A stretch of 64,000 nucleotides of DNA from Shewanella sp. MBTL60-007. Lineage in GTDB: Bacteria; Pseudomonadota; Gammaproteobacteria; Enterobacterales; Shewanellaceae. Positions 35,456-44,534 of the stretch are shown here, piece after piece. Each line of letters starts with the position of its first letter. Position 1 is the stretch's first letter. The notes beneath the pieces are model-generated. The model made no database searches. It was given only the letters and a program-made list of their open reading frames with translations, and was not told where the DNA came from. Made by a program: the position numbers and the translations under genes. Location: the NCBI RefSeq assembly GCF_019654915.1, contig NZ_BPET01000010.1:1-64000 (forward strand), read 5' to 3'.

Positions 35456-36733
35456 ATGACGGATTTTATGAAAGTGACTCTGACTCGTGAAAGTGCAGCT
35501 GCCCATTGGGGCAAGGCAGATGTAACTTTTCAGGGGGATGTTGCTTCTATTCACCTAATCGAGGGAGATGCCCTGCTGCATGTTCAGCAGGCGGCACGCA
35601 AGTTAGAGCTTCAAGGCGTGACTAAAGTTGCCCTTACGGGAGAGTTGTGGACAGTCGATCTACAGTGGGCATTTGCCCAAGGCTTTGCCACTGCGCTGAC
35701 TATGCCCATTATCCAGTGGACAGGCGATGATGCAACTCAGGCGCTACTAACTAGCCGTCTAGAGAGCGCGACATTTGCTCGCCACCTGATCAACGAAACT
35801 CCTGAAAACCTATCGCCGATGGCACTGGCGACGCAGGCGGCCACTTGGCTCAGTGCTATCGGTGGTGACAAGGTGAGCTATCGCATCATCGAAGGCGAAG
35901 CGCTACTGGAGGAGCAGTGGATAGGCATTCACGCAGTTGGCCGTGGTAGTGAGCGTCCTCCAGCGCTACTCGAACTGGACTTTAATCCACTAGCCGATGA
36001 TGCCCCAGTCTCTGTAGCGCTTGTGGGTAAAGGTATTACCTTCGACTCCGGCGGCTATAGCATTAAAGGCTCCGAGGGGATGCTCGGAATGAAGTGTGAT
36101 ATGGGCGGTGCTGCGACCGTTACCGCAGCCTTAGGCCTTGCGATGAAATCAGGGCTTAATAAACGCGTTAAGTTGTTCTTGTGTTGCGCTGAAAACTTGA
36201 TCAGTGGCCATGCCTACAAGCTGGGTGACATTCTTAAATATAAGAATGGTGTCACGGTTGAGGTGGTCAACACCGATGCCGAAGGCCGTTTAGTACTCGC
36301 CGACGGTTTACAAGCGGCATCTGAAACTGGCGCGCCAGTGATCATTGATGCGGCGACTCTAACGGGCGCAGCTGTTATGGCGGTTGGCACTAACTATAAT
36401 GCCATCTTCTCGCCGAAGGCTGAGATGCTAGCGCTGGCACAACAAAAAGCGCTAGCAGTTGGTGAGCGCGTTTGGCCGCTACCGCTAGACCCTTGGCATA
36501 AAGATAACTGCCCAAGTGCCTATGCAGATACTGCAAACAGTCGTCCTATGAAGGGCGGTGGTGCTGGCGGTGCCTCGAATGCGGCTGGCTTTTTATGGCG
36601 CTTTGTTGCACCTGAGGCCAACTGGTTGCATATCGATTTAGCCTCGGCGTTTTCGGATACAGGTGATCACCTTTGGTCTGCGGGCGCCACGACCCACGGT
36701 GTGCTAACCATAGCGGGGCTGCTAGAAGACTAA
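35456..36733 (+). CDS. pepB: M17 leucyl aminopeptidase, PepB-like
   Basis: A 425-residue dizinc aminopeptidase, the size of E. coli PepB (427). Visible are VGKGITFDSGGYSIKGSEGMLGMKCDMGGAATV (metal-binding Lys, Asp and Asp), and NTDAEGRLVLADGL (the M17 signature, with the Asp and Glu metal ligands). The N-terminal domain is short as in PepB. It releases N-terminal residues from peptides, preferring Asp or Glu in PepB of E. coli; preference here is inferred. ATG at 35456 follows AAGGACC. Confidence 0.93.
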   Translation: MTDFMKVTLTRESAAAHWGKADVTFQGDVASIHLIEGDALLHVQQAARKLELQGVTKVALTGELWTVDLQWAFAQGFATALTMPIIQWTGDDATQALLTSRLESATFARHLINETPENLSPMALATQAATWLSAIGGDKVSYRIIEGEALLEEQWIGIHAVGRGSERPPALLELDFNPLADDAPVSVALVGKGITFDSGGYSIKGSEGMLGMKCDMGGAATVTAALGLAMKSGLNKRVKLFLCCAENLISGHAYKLGDILKYKNGVTVEVVNTDAEGRLVLADGLQAASETGAPVIIDAATLTGAAVMAVGTNYNAIFSPKAEMLALAQQKALAVGERVWPLPLDPWHKDNCPSAYADTANSRPMKGGGAGGASNAAGFLWRFVAPEANWLHIDLASAFSDTGDHLWSAGATTHGVLTIAGLLED

Positions 36734-36754
36734 GCGCTTTAGTTTGAATCACTT

Positions 36755-36786
36755 AAAGCCCTGAAAAATGCAGGGCTTTTTTTTTA
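36755..36786 (+). terminator. Terminator after pepB
   Basis: Stem AAAGCCCTG / CAGGGCTTT with 7-nt loop and nine T. Confidence 0.92.
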
Positions 36787-36900
36787 GCCAAAGAGGCTTG
36801 TTGATGAGCCCATCTTGAAATCTGTCTTTGCTAAAACCTTCTTAATGTTGCACTATTGTTACATCGCTCTTGGTTATTACTAGCAAAGGCTCTTGTGCAT

Positions 36901-37851
36901 ATGAAGCTCACTTTTAGTGAATTCTCTATCGACAGCGAAACTTTTGAGTTACATGTTGGCGATCAAAGCGTTGCAATCGATGAGCGCAATGTTGCTCTGC
37001 TATCGATATTGGCGCAGCGTTACCCTGAGCACTGTAGTAAGCAGGAGTGCTTAGATCTTATCTGGCAAGAGACTGTGGTCTCAGATATGTCACTGTCAAA
37101 GTTGGTGTCCGACACGCGTAAACTCTTCAGTAAGGCTGGTTACCAAGGCCCACTTATTCAGACGGTGCATGGTCGTGGTTATCGTTTAGAGCATGTGCTG
37201 GGTAAGCAAGTTATCGCGCAGGTTCAGTCGCAAAACCAAAGCGAAAGCCAAGAAAAAGCTAGGCCTCAGCAGGGAGCCGTAAAGCCCATCAATAGTGACC
37301 AGCCACCGACGCCTACCGCTAGCCAAAAAATGAGTGCAACCAATTGGTTTTCTAATTGGGAGAACTTTGCGAAGGTATTGATCCTACTGCTATTGACCAT
37401 AGGCTTAGCTTTTCAGATTTGGCATGTCACAAGCTCTGAGCATAATAAACCTGCTGCGACATCGCTAAACTATAGTGAGCCTAAAGACTCGATTGGCCGC
37501 ATACTCTGGGTTGATGATCATCCGGAAAATAATTTGGTAGAGAAAGCTTATTTCGAGCAGAAAAATATCGGTGTCTATAATACTGTGACCTCGCAGGAAG
37601 CACTGATGTTATTGTCTATGTACAACTATCAAGCGGTGATCTCCGATATGGGGCGACACGGCGATTCACTGGCTGGATTAAAGCTACTGCAGGCCATTCG
37701 TGCCAAGGGAAATGACACGCCGTTTTTCCTCTATACCTATGTGGAGTCACCTGGGCTTGTGGATGCGATTTATGAAAGCGGTGGTCAGGCTGTGGTGCTT
37801 GATGCAGAGTCGCTCTATAAGTTGGTATTGAGTCAGTTTGAACAGCAATAA
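36901..37851 (+). CDS. Membrane transcription regulator with receiver-like C-terminal domain
   Basis: A 316-residue protein of unusual build. Residues 1-96 form an OmpR/CadC-type winged helix (VHGRGYRLEHV at 89-99 is the wing), then a Gln/Pro/Ser-rich linker (102-150), one transmembrane segment (156-175) and a receiver-like domain (199-312). That domain has the acidic pair Asp205-Asp206 in ILWVDDHPEN, a candidate phosphoacceptor Asp249 in AVISDM, and Thr279. The conserved Lys of receivers is not seen. With the DNA-binding domain in the cytoplasm and one membrane pass, the receiver-like domain would face the periplasm. Start ATG at 36901; GTG at 36895 is also possible. Target and signal unknown. 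Confidence 0.85.
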   Translation: MKLTFSEFSIDSETFELHVGDQSVAIDERNVALLSILAQRYPEHCSKQECLDLIWQETVVSDMSLSKLVSDTRKLFSKAGYQGPLIQTVHGRGYRLEHVLGKQVIAQVQSQNQSESQEKARPQQGAVKPINSDQPPTPTASQKMSATNWFSNWENFAKVLILLLLTIGLAFQIWHVTSSEHNKPAATSLNYSEPKDSIGRILWVDDHPENNLVEKAYFEQKNIGVYNTVTSQEALMLLSMYNYQAVISDMGRHGDSLAGLKLLQAIRAKGNDTPFFLYTYVESPGLVDAIYESGGQAVVLDAESLYKLVLSQFEQQ

Positions 37852-38032
37852 ATGGCTAAATCTTTAAAATTCAAAACTTTTCAAATAATTTCAAATCTTG
37901 TTAGTGGGTAATTTTAAACGCTTGTGATATCAATAGAACTAACAGATTGTTGGCTTGCTGGTTAGCGATACCGCGAGTGGACAGAGCGCTTGATTAGGAG
38001 AGTGCTTAATTGTTACTAATGTTCTTCGATTA

Positions 38033-38060
38033 GCCACCTACACAGAGGTGGCCTTTTTTT
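38033..38060 (+). terminator. Terminator after the receiver-like regulator
   Basis: Stem GCCACCT (38033-38039) / AGGTGGC (38046-38052), followed by C and seven T. About 180 bp after the stop codon; the sequence between holds no gene. Confidence 0.8.
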
Positions 38061-38100
38061 GTCTGTGTTTCGCTGATCATCATCGAGCGGCTAGCAGTGA

Positions 38101-38412
38101 TTAATCGCTAAAGCCATCTTGAATAAATAGATGCTTAGTTTGGTTAAAATTGCTTTCGCTACAGTTTACGAAGTCGATGGCGTACTGGGCGTTATCGAGT
38201 CTAAACTTTTCAATTTTTGCAATCTCATATTCATTCATCACGATATTCATCGCTTCTTGAGTCCATTCTGGCTCACCGCTACCGATTTTAACTTCTGGTG
38301 GATCGTAATGGGTAATCATCCAGTTTTGCAGTGCTTCGGCATCAATCTCGCCAAGTTTCCAAGAGGTTAGTAGGGCAAGCAGCTGTGCTTTGGTAATTTC
38401 TGTTGTTTCCAT
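38101..38412 (-). CDS. Small acidic hypothetical protein
   Basis: A 103-residue acidic soluble protein, helical in look, with no known motif. WMITHYDPPEVKIGSGEPEWTQEAMNIVMNEYEI is its most characteristic segment. Start ATG at 38412 has a weak GAGATAAT upstream. Codon use is unremarkable and the frame clean, so I judge it real. I do not recognise it. Confidence 0.65.
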   Translation of the reverse strand: METTEITKAQLLALLTSWKLGEIDAEALQNWMITHYDPPEVKIGSGEPEWTQEAMNIVMNEYEIAKIEKFRLDNAQYAIDFVNCSESNFNQTKHLFIQDGFSD

Positions 38413-38480
38413 GATTATCTCAAATAGCTAGAACTTAATGGTGCATAGGGTAGCTTAGATTCTATAAAGCACCTAGTTTT

Positions 38481-38830
38481 CATGAGTGGCATGATTTGTT
38501 GAGGATATTCGACCCCACTAGGGCTGGCATAGGACTCAAACAGCTGAAATTGTAATGGTGCTAGGGTTGCTAGGGTTAAAGCTCAGATTAAATCGCTGAT
38601 AAAGGCTTAAACCAGATCCCATGAGTGGCATGATTTGCTGAGGATATTCGACCCCACTAGAGCCGGCATAGGACTCAAACAGCTGAAATTGTAATGGTGC
38701 TAGGGTTGCTAGGGTTAAAGCTCAGATTAAATCGCTGATAAAGGCTTAAACCAGATCCCATGAATGAAGTGTTGGATATTCGACCCCATCGGCACCGGGA
38801 TAAGACTCAAATAGGTGCAACTGTTCTGGT
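38481..38830. repeat. Tandem duplications of the thpR 3' end
   Basis: A 139-bp unit occurs at 38481-38619 and again at 38620-38758 with three differences. Each carries a diverged copy of the thpR tail: on the minus strand it reads a LFESYAGSSGVEYP peptide like LFESYPGADGVEYP in thpR, plus a copy of its last bases and stop. A third, diverged and shorter copy of the tail is the true thpR 3' end (38759-38830). The first two copies are much closer to each other than to the gene, so one tail duplicated, diverged and duplicated again. They lie between the acidic hypothetical gene and thpR. Confidence 0.9.
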
Positions 38831-39279
38831 TGTAAGCTGATTGGTTGGTATCGGATCCCGTTGACTGGTGATTTTGCCTTGCGTGAAAGGGTGATATGGG
38901 GATTGAAGCTGTGTTCACTACAATGTAAACCCAGCTCGGCAGCAAGGCTCTGGGTTTCTTTGGCGAGTTGCAGTAGAGGTTTATCTTCGGCCTCGCCTCT
39001 AAGGCAGAGGATTTTTGGCTTTGCCCAATGACTTAAGGTATCTAGGGTGACGCTAAATTTGGGCTTGCTCAGTTGGTTAACGTTATCGATGAGTGCCGTT
39101 AATTGCTCAGGTGTTGCTGCCCCTAAGAAAGCCAGCGTCATATGTAGGTTGGCGCTAGGCACTAAGCGAACACTACTGGGGAGCTGAGCTTGAATCGCGG
39201 CGATAGTTTGGGTTTGTTTACTATCGAGAGAGAAGCCTAAGAATACACGCTTAATTTGGCTGTTTGTGTTGTTAGGCAT
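38746..39279 (-). CDS. thpR: RNA 2',3'-cyclic phosphodiesterase (LigT/ThpR)
   Basis: A 177-residue 2H phosphoesterase with the two His-x-Thr motifs HMTLAFLG (about 46-53) and HITLSRKAK (about 128-136). It opens cyclic 2',3' phosphates, as in the tRNA-ligase related LigT. Length fits the family. The last bases lie within the repeated unit. On the minus strand after hrpB's divergent start. Confidence 0.93.
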   Translation of the reverse strand: MPNNTNSQIKRVFLGFSLDSKQTQTIAAIQAQLPSSVRLVPSANLHMTLAFLGAATPEQLTALIDNVNQLSKPKFSVTLDTLSHWAKPKILCLRGEAEDKPLLQLAKETQSLAAELGLHCSEHSFNPHITLSRKAKSPVNGIRYQPISLQPEQLHLFESYPGADGVEYPTLHSWDLV

Positions 39280-39472
39280 TCAAGATTTCCTGAGTATTTA
39301 ATGCTGTGATAATACTAGCAGTTTAGTCTATAGCCCCTTTTAGAGTACACTAGGCGGCAATGAGAACCTGCTCAATTGTGTTGCTCTTTTTGACTAAAGC
39401 ATAAGTCGATTAAAACCAACCTTGACTAAAAAGCTGACTATAACCCAGTTTTATTAAATTTATCATCGCACC

Positions 39473-42010
39473 ATGAACTCGAACATAAGGGTAATAGAGC
39501 CACTCGTGACATCGCTACCTATACATGCATTGCTACAGCCGCTGCGTGACACTTTTATGTGTTGCCAGCAGGTGATCCTCGAAGCACCAACGGGGGCGGG
39601 TAAATCGACCGCCCTACCATTGGATATGCTGAACTGGCCGGAGATCGGCGGTAAAATTTTGATGCTGGAGCCACGTAGAGTTGCGGCTCGTAATGTGGCG
39701 CAGTTTATTGCCAAGCAGCGTGGCTGTGAACTGGGAGCTGAGGTGGGTTATCGCGTCAAAGGTGATACGCGGGTGTCGGCTAATACGCGGCTAGAGATTG
39801 TCACCGAAGGGGTGTTAACCCGAATGATCCAGCAAGACCCTGAGCTAACAGGGATCGATATGGTGATTTTCGATGAAATTCATGAGCGGCACCTTACCAC
39901 AGATCTTGGTCTGGCTTTAGCGCTGGAGATCCAAGCGAGCTTTCGTGAGGACTTAAAGATCCTCGCTATGTCCGCCACTTTATCGGGTTTGCCTCTGAGT
40001 GAGTTAATGCCAGAAGCTAAGTTGTTACAGAGTGAAGGACGCAGCTTTCCTGTTGAGCACAGTTATAGCGCCGTTCCCAATCAGAGCCACTGGTTAGAAC
40101 ATATGGCTAAGGTGATAGTAGCTAGCCTGAGCGAACATGCTCAAGGATCGCTACTAGCGTTTCTGCCGGGGCAGGGGGAGATCAACAAATTACACGGCAT
40201 CTTGAGTGCTCGTCTTGAATCAAACAATTATATGATCTGCCCACTCTATGGCAGCTTGAGTGCCAAGGCGCAGGACCTGGCTATTTCCCCGGCGCCAAAG
40301 GGCGTGCGTAAGGTGGTGCTCGCAACTAACGTTGCCGAGTCGAGTTTGACCATCGAAGGCATTACTCAAGTTATTGACTCGGGTTATAAACGCCAAGCAC
40401 GATTCAACCCTAGAACAGGCGTGACCCGTTTGTCGCTCAAGCGAATTAGCCAAGCATCTGCGGCGCAGCGAGCGGGTCGTGCAGGGCGCTTAATGGCAGG
40501 GTTCTGCACTCGTCTTTGGAGCAAAGAGGAGCATGGACGTTTGCTCAAAGCCGATGAGCCAGAAATAGTGCACAGCGATCTTTTGTCCATGGTACTAGAT
40601 GGAGCCTATTGGGGGGTGAAATCCCTCAATGAGTTGCCTATGCTCACTGAGCCTTCAGCAGCTAATGAGGAGGTAAGTTGGCACTTACTTCAGCTTATGG
40701 AAATGGTGAATGAGTCCCGCTTAATCACCCCACATGGCCGCGAGGCACACAAGCTAGGTTGTAATCCTAGGCTAGCGCATATGCTGTTGATGGCAAAGAA
40801 AAAGGCGATAGAGGATCAAGATGTAAACCTCGCTTTGTTAGCTTGTATATTGGCTGGCACATTAGAAGCCCGCAGCCGCAGTAGACAGGGGGCGGATATC
40901 AGCCGCTATCTGAGCGAAGCGCTGCAGGGAGAGTCGCAAAAACAGATCCGTAACTGGGTTAATACACTGGCGCTTTCCTCCCTTGGCAAGCTTGATTTAG
41001 CCGAGGTTGCTCGCCATGCGACTAGCCGTGATATCGCTATGTTGCTGGCGTTCGCCTATCCCGACCGCATCGCTAAGGCGCGCGGCGTAACTGGTTACCA
41101 GCTGGCAAACGGCAGCGGTGTCGAGCTGCCCAATGATGACCAATTGTCAGGCTCCCCCTGGTTAGTGGTTGCTGACTTTCAAGAAAGCGAGGGCCGCAGT
41201 CAGGGGAAGATCTATCTGGCAGCGCAGCTAGACTCAGGGTTATTTGATAGTGAGTTAGCCGAGTTAGTTGTCACTCAAGAATACGCTGGTTGGGATGAAA
41301 CCAAGGGACGTTTCTTTGCCGAGAAACAGCAAAAAATCGGTGAGATCTTATTGTCTAAAGCACCGATTAATAAAGTGGATAAGCACCTAATCAAGCAGGC
41401 TCTCCTTGAGCAAATTAGGTTCAAGGGGCTGGCATTAATGAACTTTAATGATGCCTGTCAGCAGCTACAGCGACGAGTGGCATTAGCTAACCAGTACTGC
41501 CCAGAGCATGACTGGCCAAGCCTAGACGATGATAGTTTGTTGAGTGAGCTTGATGATTGGCTCGCACCTTATTTAGATGAGGTGCGTAGTCTCGCACAAT
41601 TGCAGCAATTAGATTGTTATACTCTGCTGCTTAATTTGTTGCCTTGGGAGTTACAGCAGCAACTAGACGCGCTATTTCCACGAAAGTGGCCAATGGCAAC
41701 AGGCTCAAGTGTCAAAATCGAGTATGATGCTACGGGGCGAGCACTGTTAAGTGTGAGATTACAGGAAGCGCTGGGTATGCCCCACAGCCCTAAGCTTGCT
41801 CAAGGGAAACTCGTGGTCACCATGGAGCTATTGTCTCCCGCCCATAGGCCGCTGGCGTTAACCGCAGATCTTGAGAGTTTTTGGCAAGGTCCCTATGAGC
41901 ATGTGAAGAAAGAGATGAAGGGAAGGTATCCAAAGCATTTATGGCCAGATGATCCCGCCAATACACAACCGACCAAATTCACTAAAAAGAAGACGCTTAG
42001 CTCGCAATAA
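39473..42010 (+). CDS. hrpB: ATP-dependent helicase HrpB
   Basis: An 845-residue DExH-box helicase. Walker A EAPTGAGKST (about 40-49), motif II DEIH in VIFDEIHERHL, motif III SATLS, motif V ATNVAESSLTI and motif VI QRAGRAGR are visible, and the HrpB-specific C-terminal domain (about 500-845) is present. Its substrate in cells is unknown. mrcB begins 24 bp downstream, as in E. coli. Confidence 0.97.
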   Translation: MNSNIRVIEPLVTSLPIHALLQPLRDTFMCCQQVILEAPTGAGKSTALPLDMLNWPEIGGKILMLEPRRVAARNVAQFIAKQRGCELGAEVGYRVKGDTRVSANTRLEIVTEGVLTRMIQQDPELTGIDMVIFDEIHERHLTTDLGLALALEIQASFREDLKILAMSATLSGLPLSELMPEAKLLQSEGRSFPVEHSYSAVPNQSHWLEHMAKVIVASLSEHAQGSLLAFLPGQGEINKLHGILSARLESNNYMICPLYGSLSAKAQDLAISPAPKGVRKVVLATNVAESSLTIEGITQVIDSGYKRQARFNPRTGVTRLSLKRISQASAAQRAGRAGRLMAGFCTRLWSKEEHGRLLKADEPEIVHSDLLSMVLDGAYWGVKSLNELPMLTEPSAANEEVSWHLLQLMEMVNESRLITPHGREAHKLGCNPRLAHMLLMAKKKAIEDQDVNLALLACILAGTLEARSRSRQGADISRYLSEALQGESQKQIRNWVNTLALSSLGKLDLAEVARHATSRDIAMLLAFAYPDRIAKARGVTGYQLANGSGVELPNDDQLSGSPWLVVADFQESEGRSQGKIYLAAQLDSGLFDSELAELVVTQEYAGWDETKGRFFAEKQQKIGEILLSKAPINKVDKHLIKQALLEQIRFKGLALMNFNDACQQLQRRVALANQYCPEHDWPSLDDDSLLSELDDWLAPYLDEVRSLAQLQQLDCYTLLLNLLPWELQQQLDALFPRKWPMATGSSVKIEYDATGRALLSVRLQEALGMPHSPKLAQGKLVVTMELLSPAHRPLALTADLESFWQGPYEHVKKEMKGRYPKHLWPDDPANTQPTKFTKKKTLSSQ

Positions 42011-42034
42011 GCTTGAGCGCGTCTCGGAAGTACA

Positions 42035-44401
42035 ATGACAGATAAAGCGACACCAAAACCTAAAGCGGCTCCTAAGAAAGCGCCAGCTAAGAAACGAACC
42101 ACAACCAGAAAACCCAGAGCAAAAAAGTCTGCTCCAAAGAAAGCGGGCTCAAGTTGGGGTAAGAAGATCTGGTCTATCAGCTGGAAGCTTGGCCTTATTT
42201 TAGCCGTGGCCATTGCCTCTTATGGGATCTATCTGGATCAGATCATCGCTCGTAAGTTTGAAGGGCAAAAATGGCACCTTCCGGCGCAAGTATTCAGTCG
42301 CTCTATGGCGCTTTATCCTGGAGCGGCGGTGAGTCACGCTCAATTAATGTCTGAGCTTAAGTTACTTGGTTATCGTAAGGTGGCGAATCCTCGTCAAGTG
42401 GGGGAGTTTTCCGCTTCTAAGACCAAGATCGACCTCTGGCGCCGTCCATTCCTCCATCCTCAAGGGGATCAGCTTGAGCAGAGGGTGATGATTACCTTCG
42501 ACAGCAACGGCGTGGTTTCTGTCGCCCGTAACAGCGATAAGCGACAGTTAGCCGTGTTCCACCTTGAGCCAGTACTGCTAGATAGAATCATCACGGGTGA
42601 TGGTGAAGATCGACTGTTTGTACCGACAGAGGAGATGCCAAAGTCGATCGTCAATGCGCTGATCTTGGTTGAAGATCGCACCTTCTATGAGCATCACGGG
42701 GTTAACCCGTTTGCGATCTTGCGTGCCGCAATGGTCAACATCAGCGCAGGGCGTACGGTGCAAGGGGGTTCAACCTTGACCCAGCAGCTTGCGAAGAACT
42801 TCTTCCTCTCCAGTGAACGCTCGATAACCCGTAAGCTGCGTGAAGCCCTGATGGCTATCATTATCGATTTTCGTTACGAGAAAGACGAGATCTTAGAGGC
42901 TTACCTCAACGAAGTGTATATGGGACAGGATAAGGCCCGTGGTGTACACGGCATGGGCTTGGCTTCGCAGTTCTATTTTGGCCGACCTATAGCCGAGTTA
43001 ACCGTGCCGCAGCAGGCATTTTTGGTTGCGGTGATCAAGGGACCGTCATACTACAACCCATGGCGCTATCCTGAGCGTGCTCAAGAGCGACGTGACTTAG
43101 TCTTGCGCCTATTGATGGAAGCGGGCGATCTGAATGTGGCGCAGTATCAGGCCGCCGTCGAGTCACCGCTAGGCCTACGTAAAGCTAATAAGTCTGTGCA
43201 TCAAAAGTTGCCGGCATTCTTCTCCGTGGTAAAACATGAGCTTGCTAGCCGCTATGGTGACGCCTTGTTACAGCAATCAGGAGTGAAGGTCTATACCACG
43301 CTAGATCCTATGGCCCAAGAGGCAGCCGAAAAGGCTGTTGAGCAGACCTTAAAGCAGCTAGGTAAAAACGATAAGAGTCTACAGGTAGGCATGGTGCTCA
43401 CCGATAAATACTCTGCCGGCATTGCCGCTATGGTTGGTGATAAGGTACCAAGCTATCAGGGCTTTAACCGTGCAGTGGAGATCCGCAGACCCATAGGCTC
43501 TTTGATTAAGCCGTTTGTATATGCCACTGCGTTGAGCCAAGGTAATACCTACAATTTAGTGTCACCACTAAAAGATGAGCCGATTACCCTTAAGAATGAT
43601 CAAGGCAAGACCTGGTCGCCACAGAATGTGGACAAGCAGTTCCGTGGCCAGGTGCCGCTATTAACCGCCTTTAAAAAGTCGATGAACGTGCCAACGGTGA
43701 ATTTAGGTATGGCGATAGGGGTGAGTAGCGTGGCAACCACCTTAGATAAGGCGGGTTGGCGGGAAAAAATCCCAGAGTATCCATCCATGCTGCTCGGTGC
43801 AGTAAACGGCTCGCCTTTAATGGTGGCGCAGGTGTTCCAAACTATTGCCGATGATGGTCGCTATCGTCATTTGAACTCGGTGACCACGGTACTGGATGCT
43901 AATAATCAGCCGCTTGTTGCATCTCGCCCTCAAGCGAAACAAGCGTTACCTGCGGCCAGTAACTATTTGGTTAAATATGCCATGACTCAGGTGGTGGACT
44001 CAGGAACGGCAAAACGCCTAGGCAATGCCTTCCCCTATGTGACACTGGCGGGTAAGACGGGCACAAGTAACGATTCGCGAGACTCATGGTTTGCTGGGTT
44101 CGATGAGCGAAACGTGGCTGCTGTCTGGGTTGGTCGAGACGATAATGGTAAGACTGGGCTATATGGCAGTAGCGGGGCGATGGCTGTGTACCAAGCCTTC
44201 CTCAACAATCGTGCGCCGTTGAGCCTACGTATGGCGCCTGTCGATGGTGTAGTACAAGGCTATTTTGAGCGAGATACCGGTAAAGCGGAGGAGCCGCAAT
44301 GTGCCAATGTGGTTAAGGTGCCCGCCTTAGCCGAGAGCTATCAGCCAGTGGAAAATTGCGGCGAGCCGCTGCCTTGGTGGAAAAAGCTGATTGGTGGTTA
44401 A
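42035..44401 (+). CDS. mrcB: Bifunctional penicillin-binding protein 1B
   Basis: A 788-residue class A PBP that polymerises and cross-links peptidoglycan. A Lys/Ala-rich cytoplasmic tail (about 1-48) precedes one transmembrane helix (about 50-70), a UB2H domain, a GT51 transglycosylase with EDRTFYEHHG and QGGSTLTQQLAKNFF, and a transpeptidase with the SxxK Ser in GSLIKPF and KTGTSNDSRD. Length is close to E. coli (844) with a shorter C-terminus. Outer-membrane lipoprotein partner LpoB is not in the window. Confidence 0.97.
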   Translation: MTDKATPKPKAAPKKAPAKKRTTTRKPRAKKSAPKKAGSSWGKKIWSISWKLGLILAVAIASYGIYLDQIIARKFEGQKWHLPAQVFSRSMALYPGAAVSHAQLMSELKLLGYRKVANPRQVGEFSASKTKIDLWRRPFLHPQGDQLEQRVMITFDSNGVVSVARNSDKRQLAVFHLEPVLLDRIITGDGEDRLFVPTEEMPKSIVNALILVEDRTFYEHHGVNPFAILRAAMVNISAGRTVQGGSTLTQQLAKNFFLSSERSITRKLREALMAIIIDFRYEKDEILEAYLNEVYMGQDKARGVHGMGLASQFYFGRPIAELTVPQQAFLVAVIKGPSYYNPWRYPERAQERRDLVLRLLMEAGDLNVAQYQAAVESPLGLRKANKSVHQKLPAFFSVVKHELASRYGDALLQQSGVKVYTTLDPMAQEAAEKAVEQTLKQLGKNDKSLQVGMVLTDKYSAGIAAMVGDKVPSYQGFNRAVEIRRPIGSLIKPFVYATALSQGNTYNLVSPLKDEPITLKNDQGKTWSPQNVDKQFRGQVPLLTAFKKSMNVPTVNLGMAIGVSSVATTLDKAGWREKIPEYPSMLLGAVNGSPLMVAQVFQTIADDGRYRHLNSVTTVLDANNQPLVASRPQAKQALPAASNYLVKYAMTQVVDSGTAKRLGNAFPYVTLAGKTGTSNDSRDSWFAGFDERNVAAVWVGRDDNGKTGLYGSSGAMAVYQAFLNNRAPLSLRMAPVDGVVQGYFERDTGKAEEPQCANVVKVPALAESYQPVENCGEPLPWWKKLIGG

Positions 44402-44407
44402 TTGAAA

Positions 44408-44444
44408 TGCGAGAGCAGATAGTATTTTGTTCTCGCGTTTTTTA
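44408..44444 (+). terminator. Terminator of mrcB
   Basis: Stem GCGAGA (44409-44414) / TCTCGC (44431-44436) with a long loop, then GTTTTTTAT. Confidence 0.7.
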
Positions 44445-44534
44445 TGGTGTCGATATCGGCGTGAAGCTGCTGATTGCGAGTCTTTGAGCTAACATAGCTT
44501 AATGCACTTTAGCATAGTCAATCGTGGCTCAATG

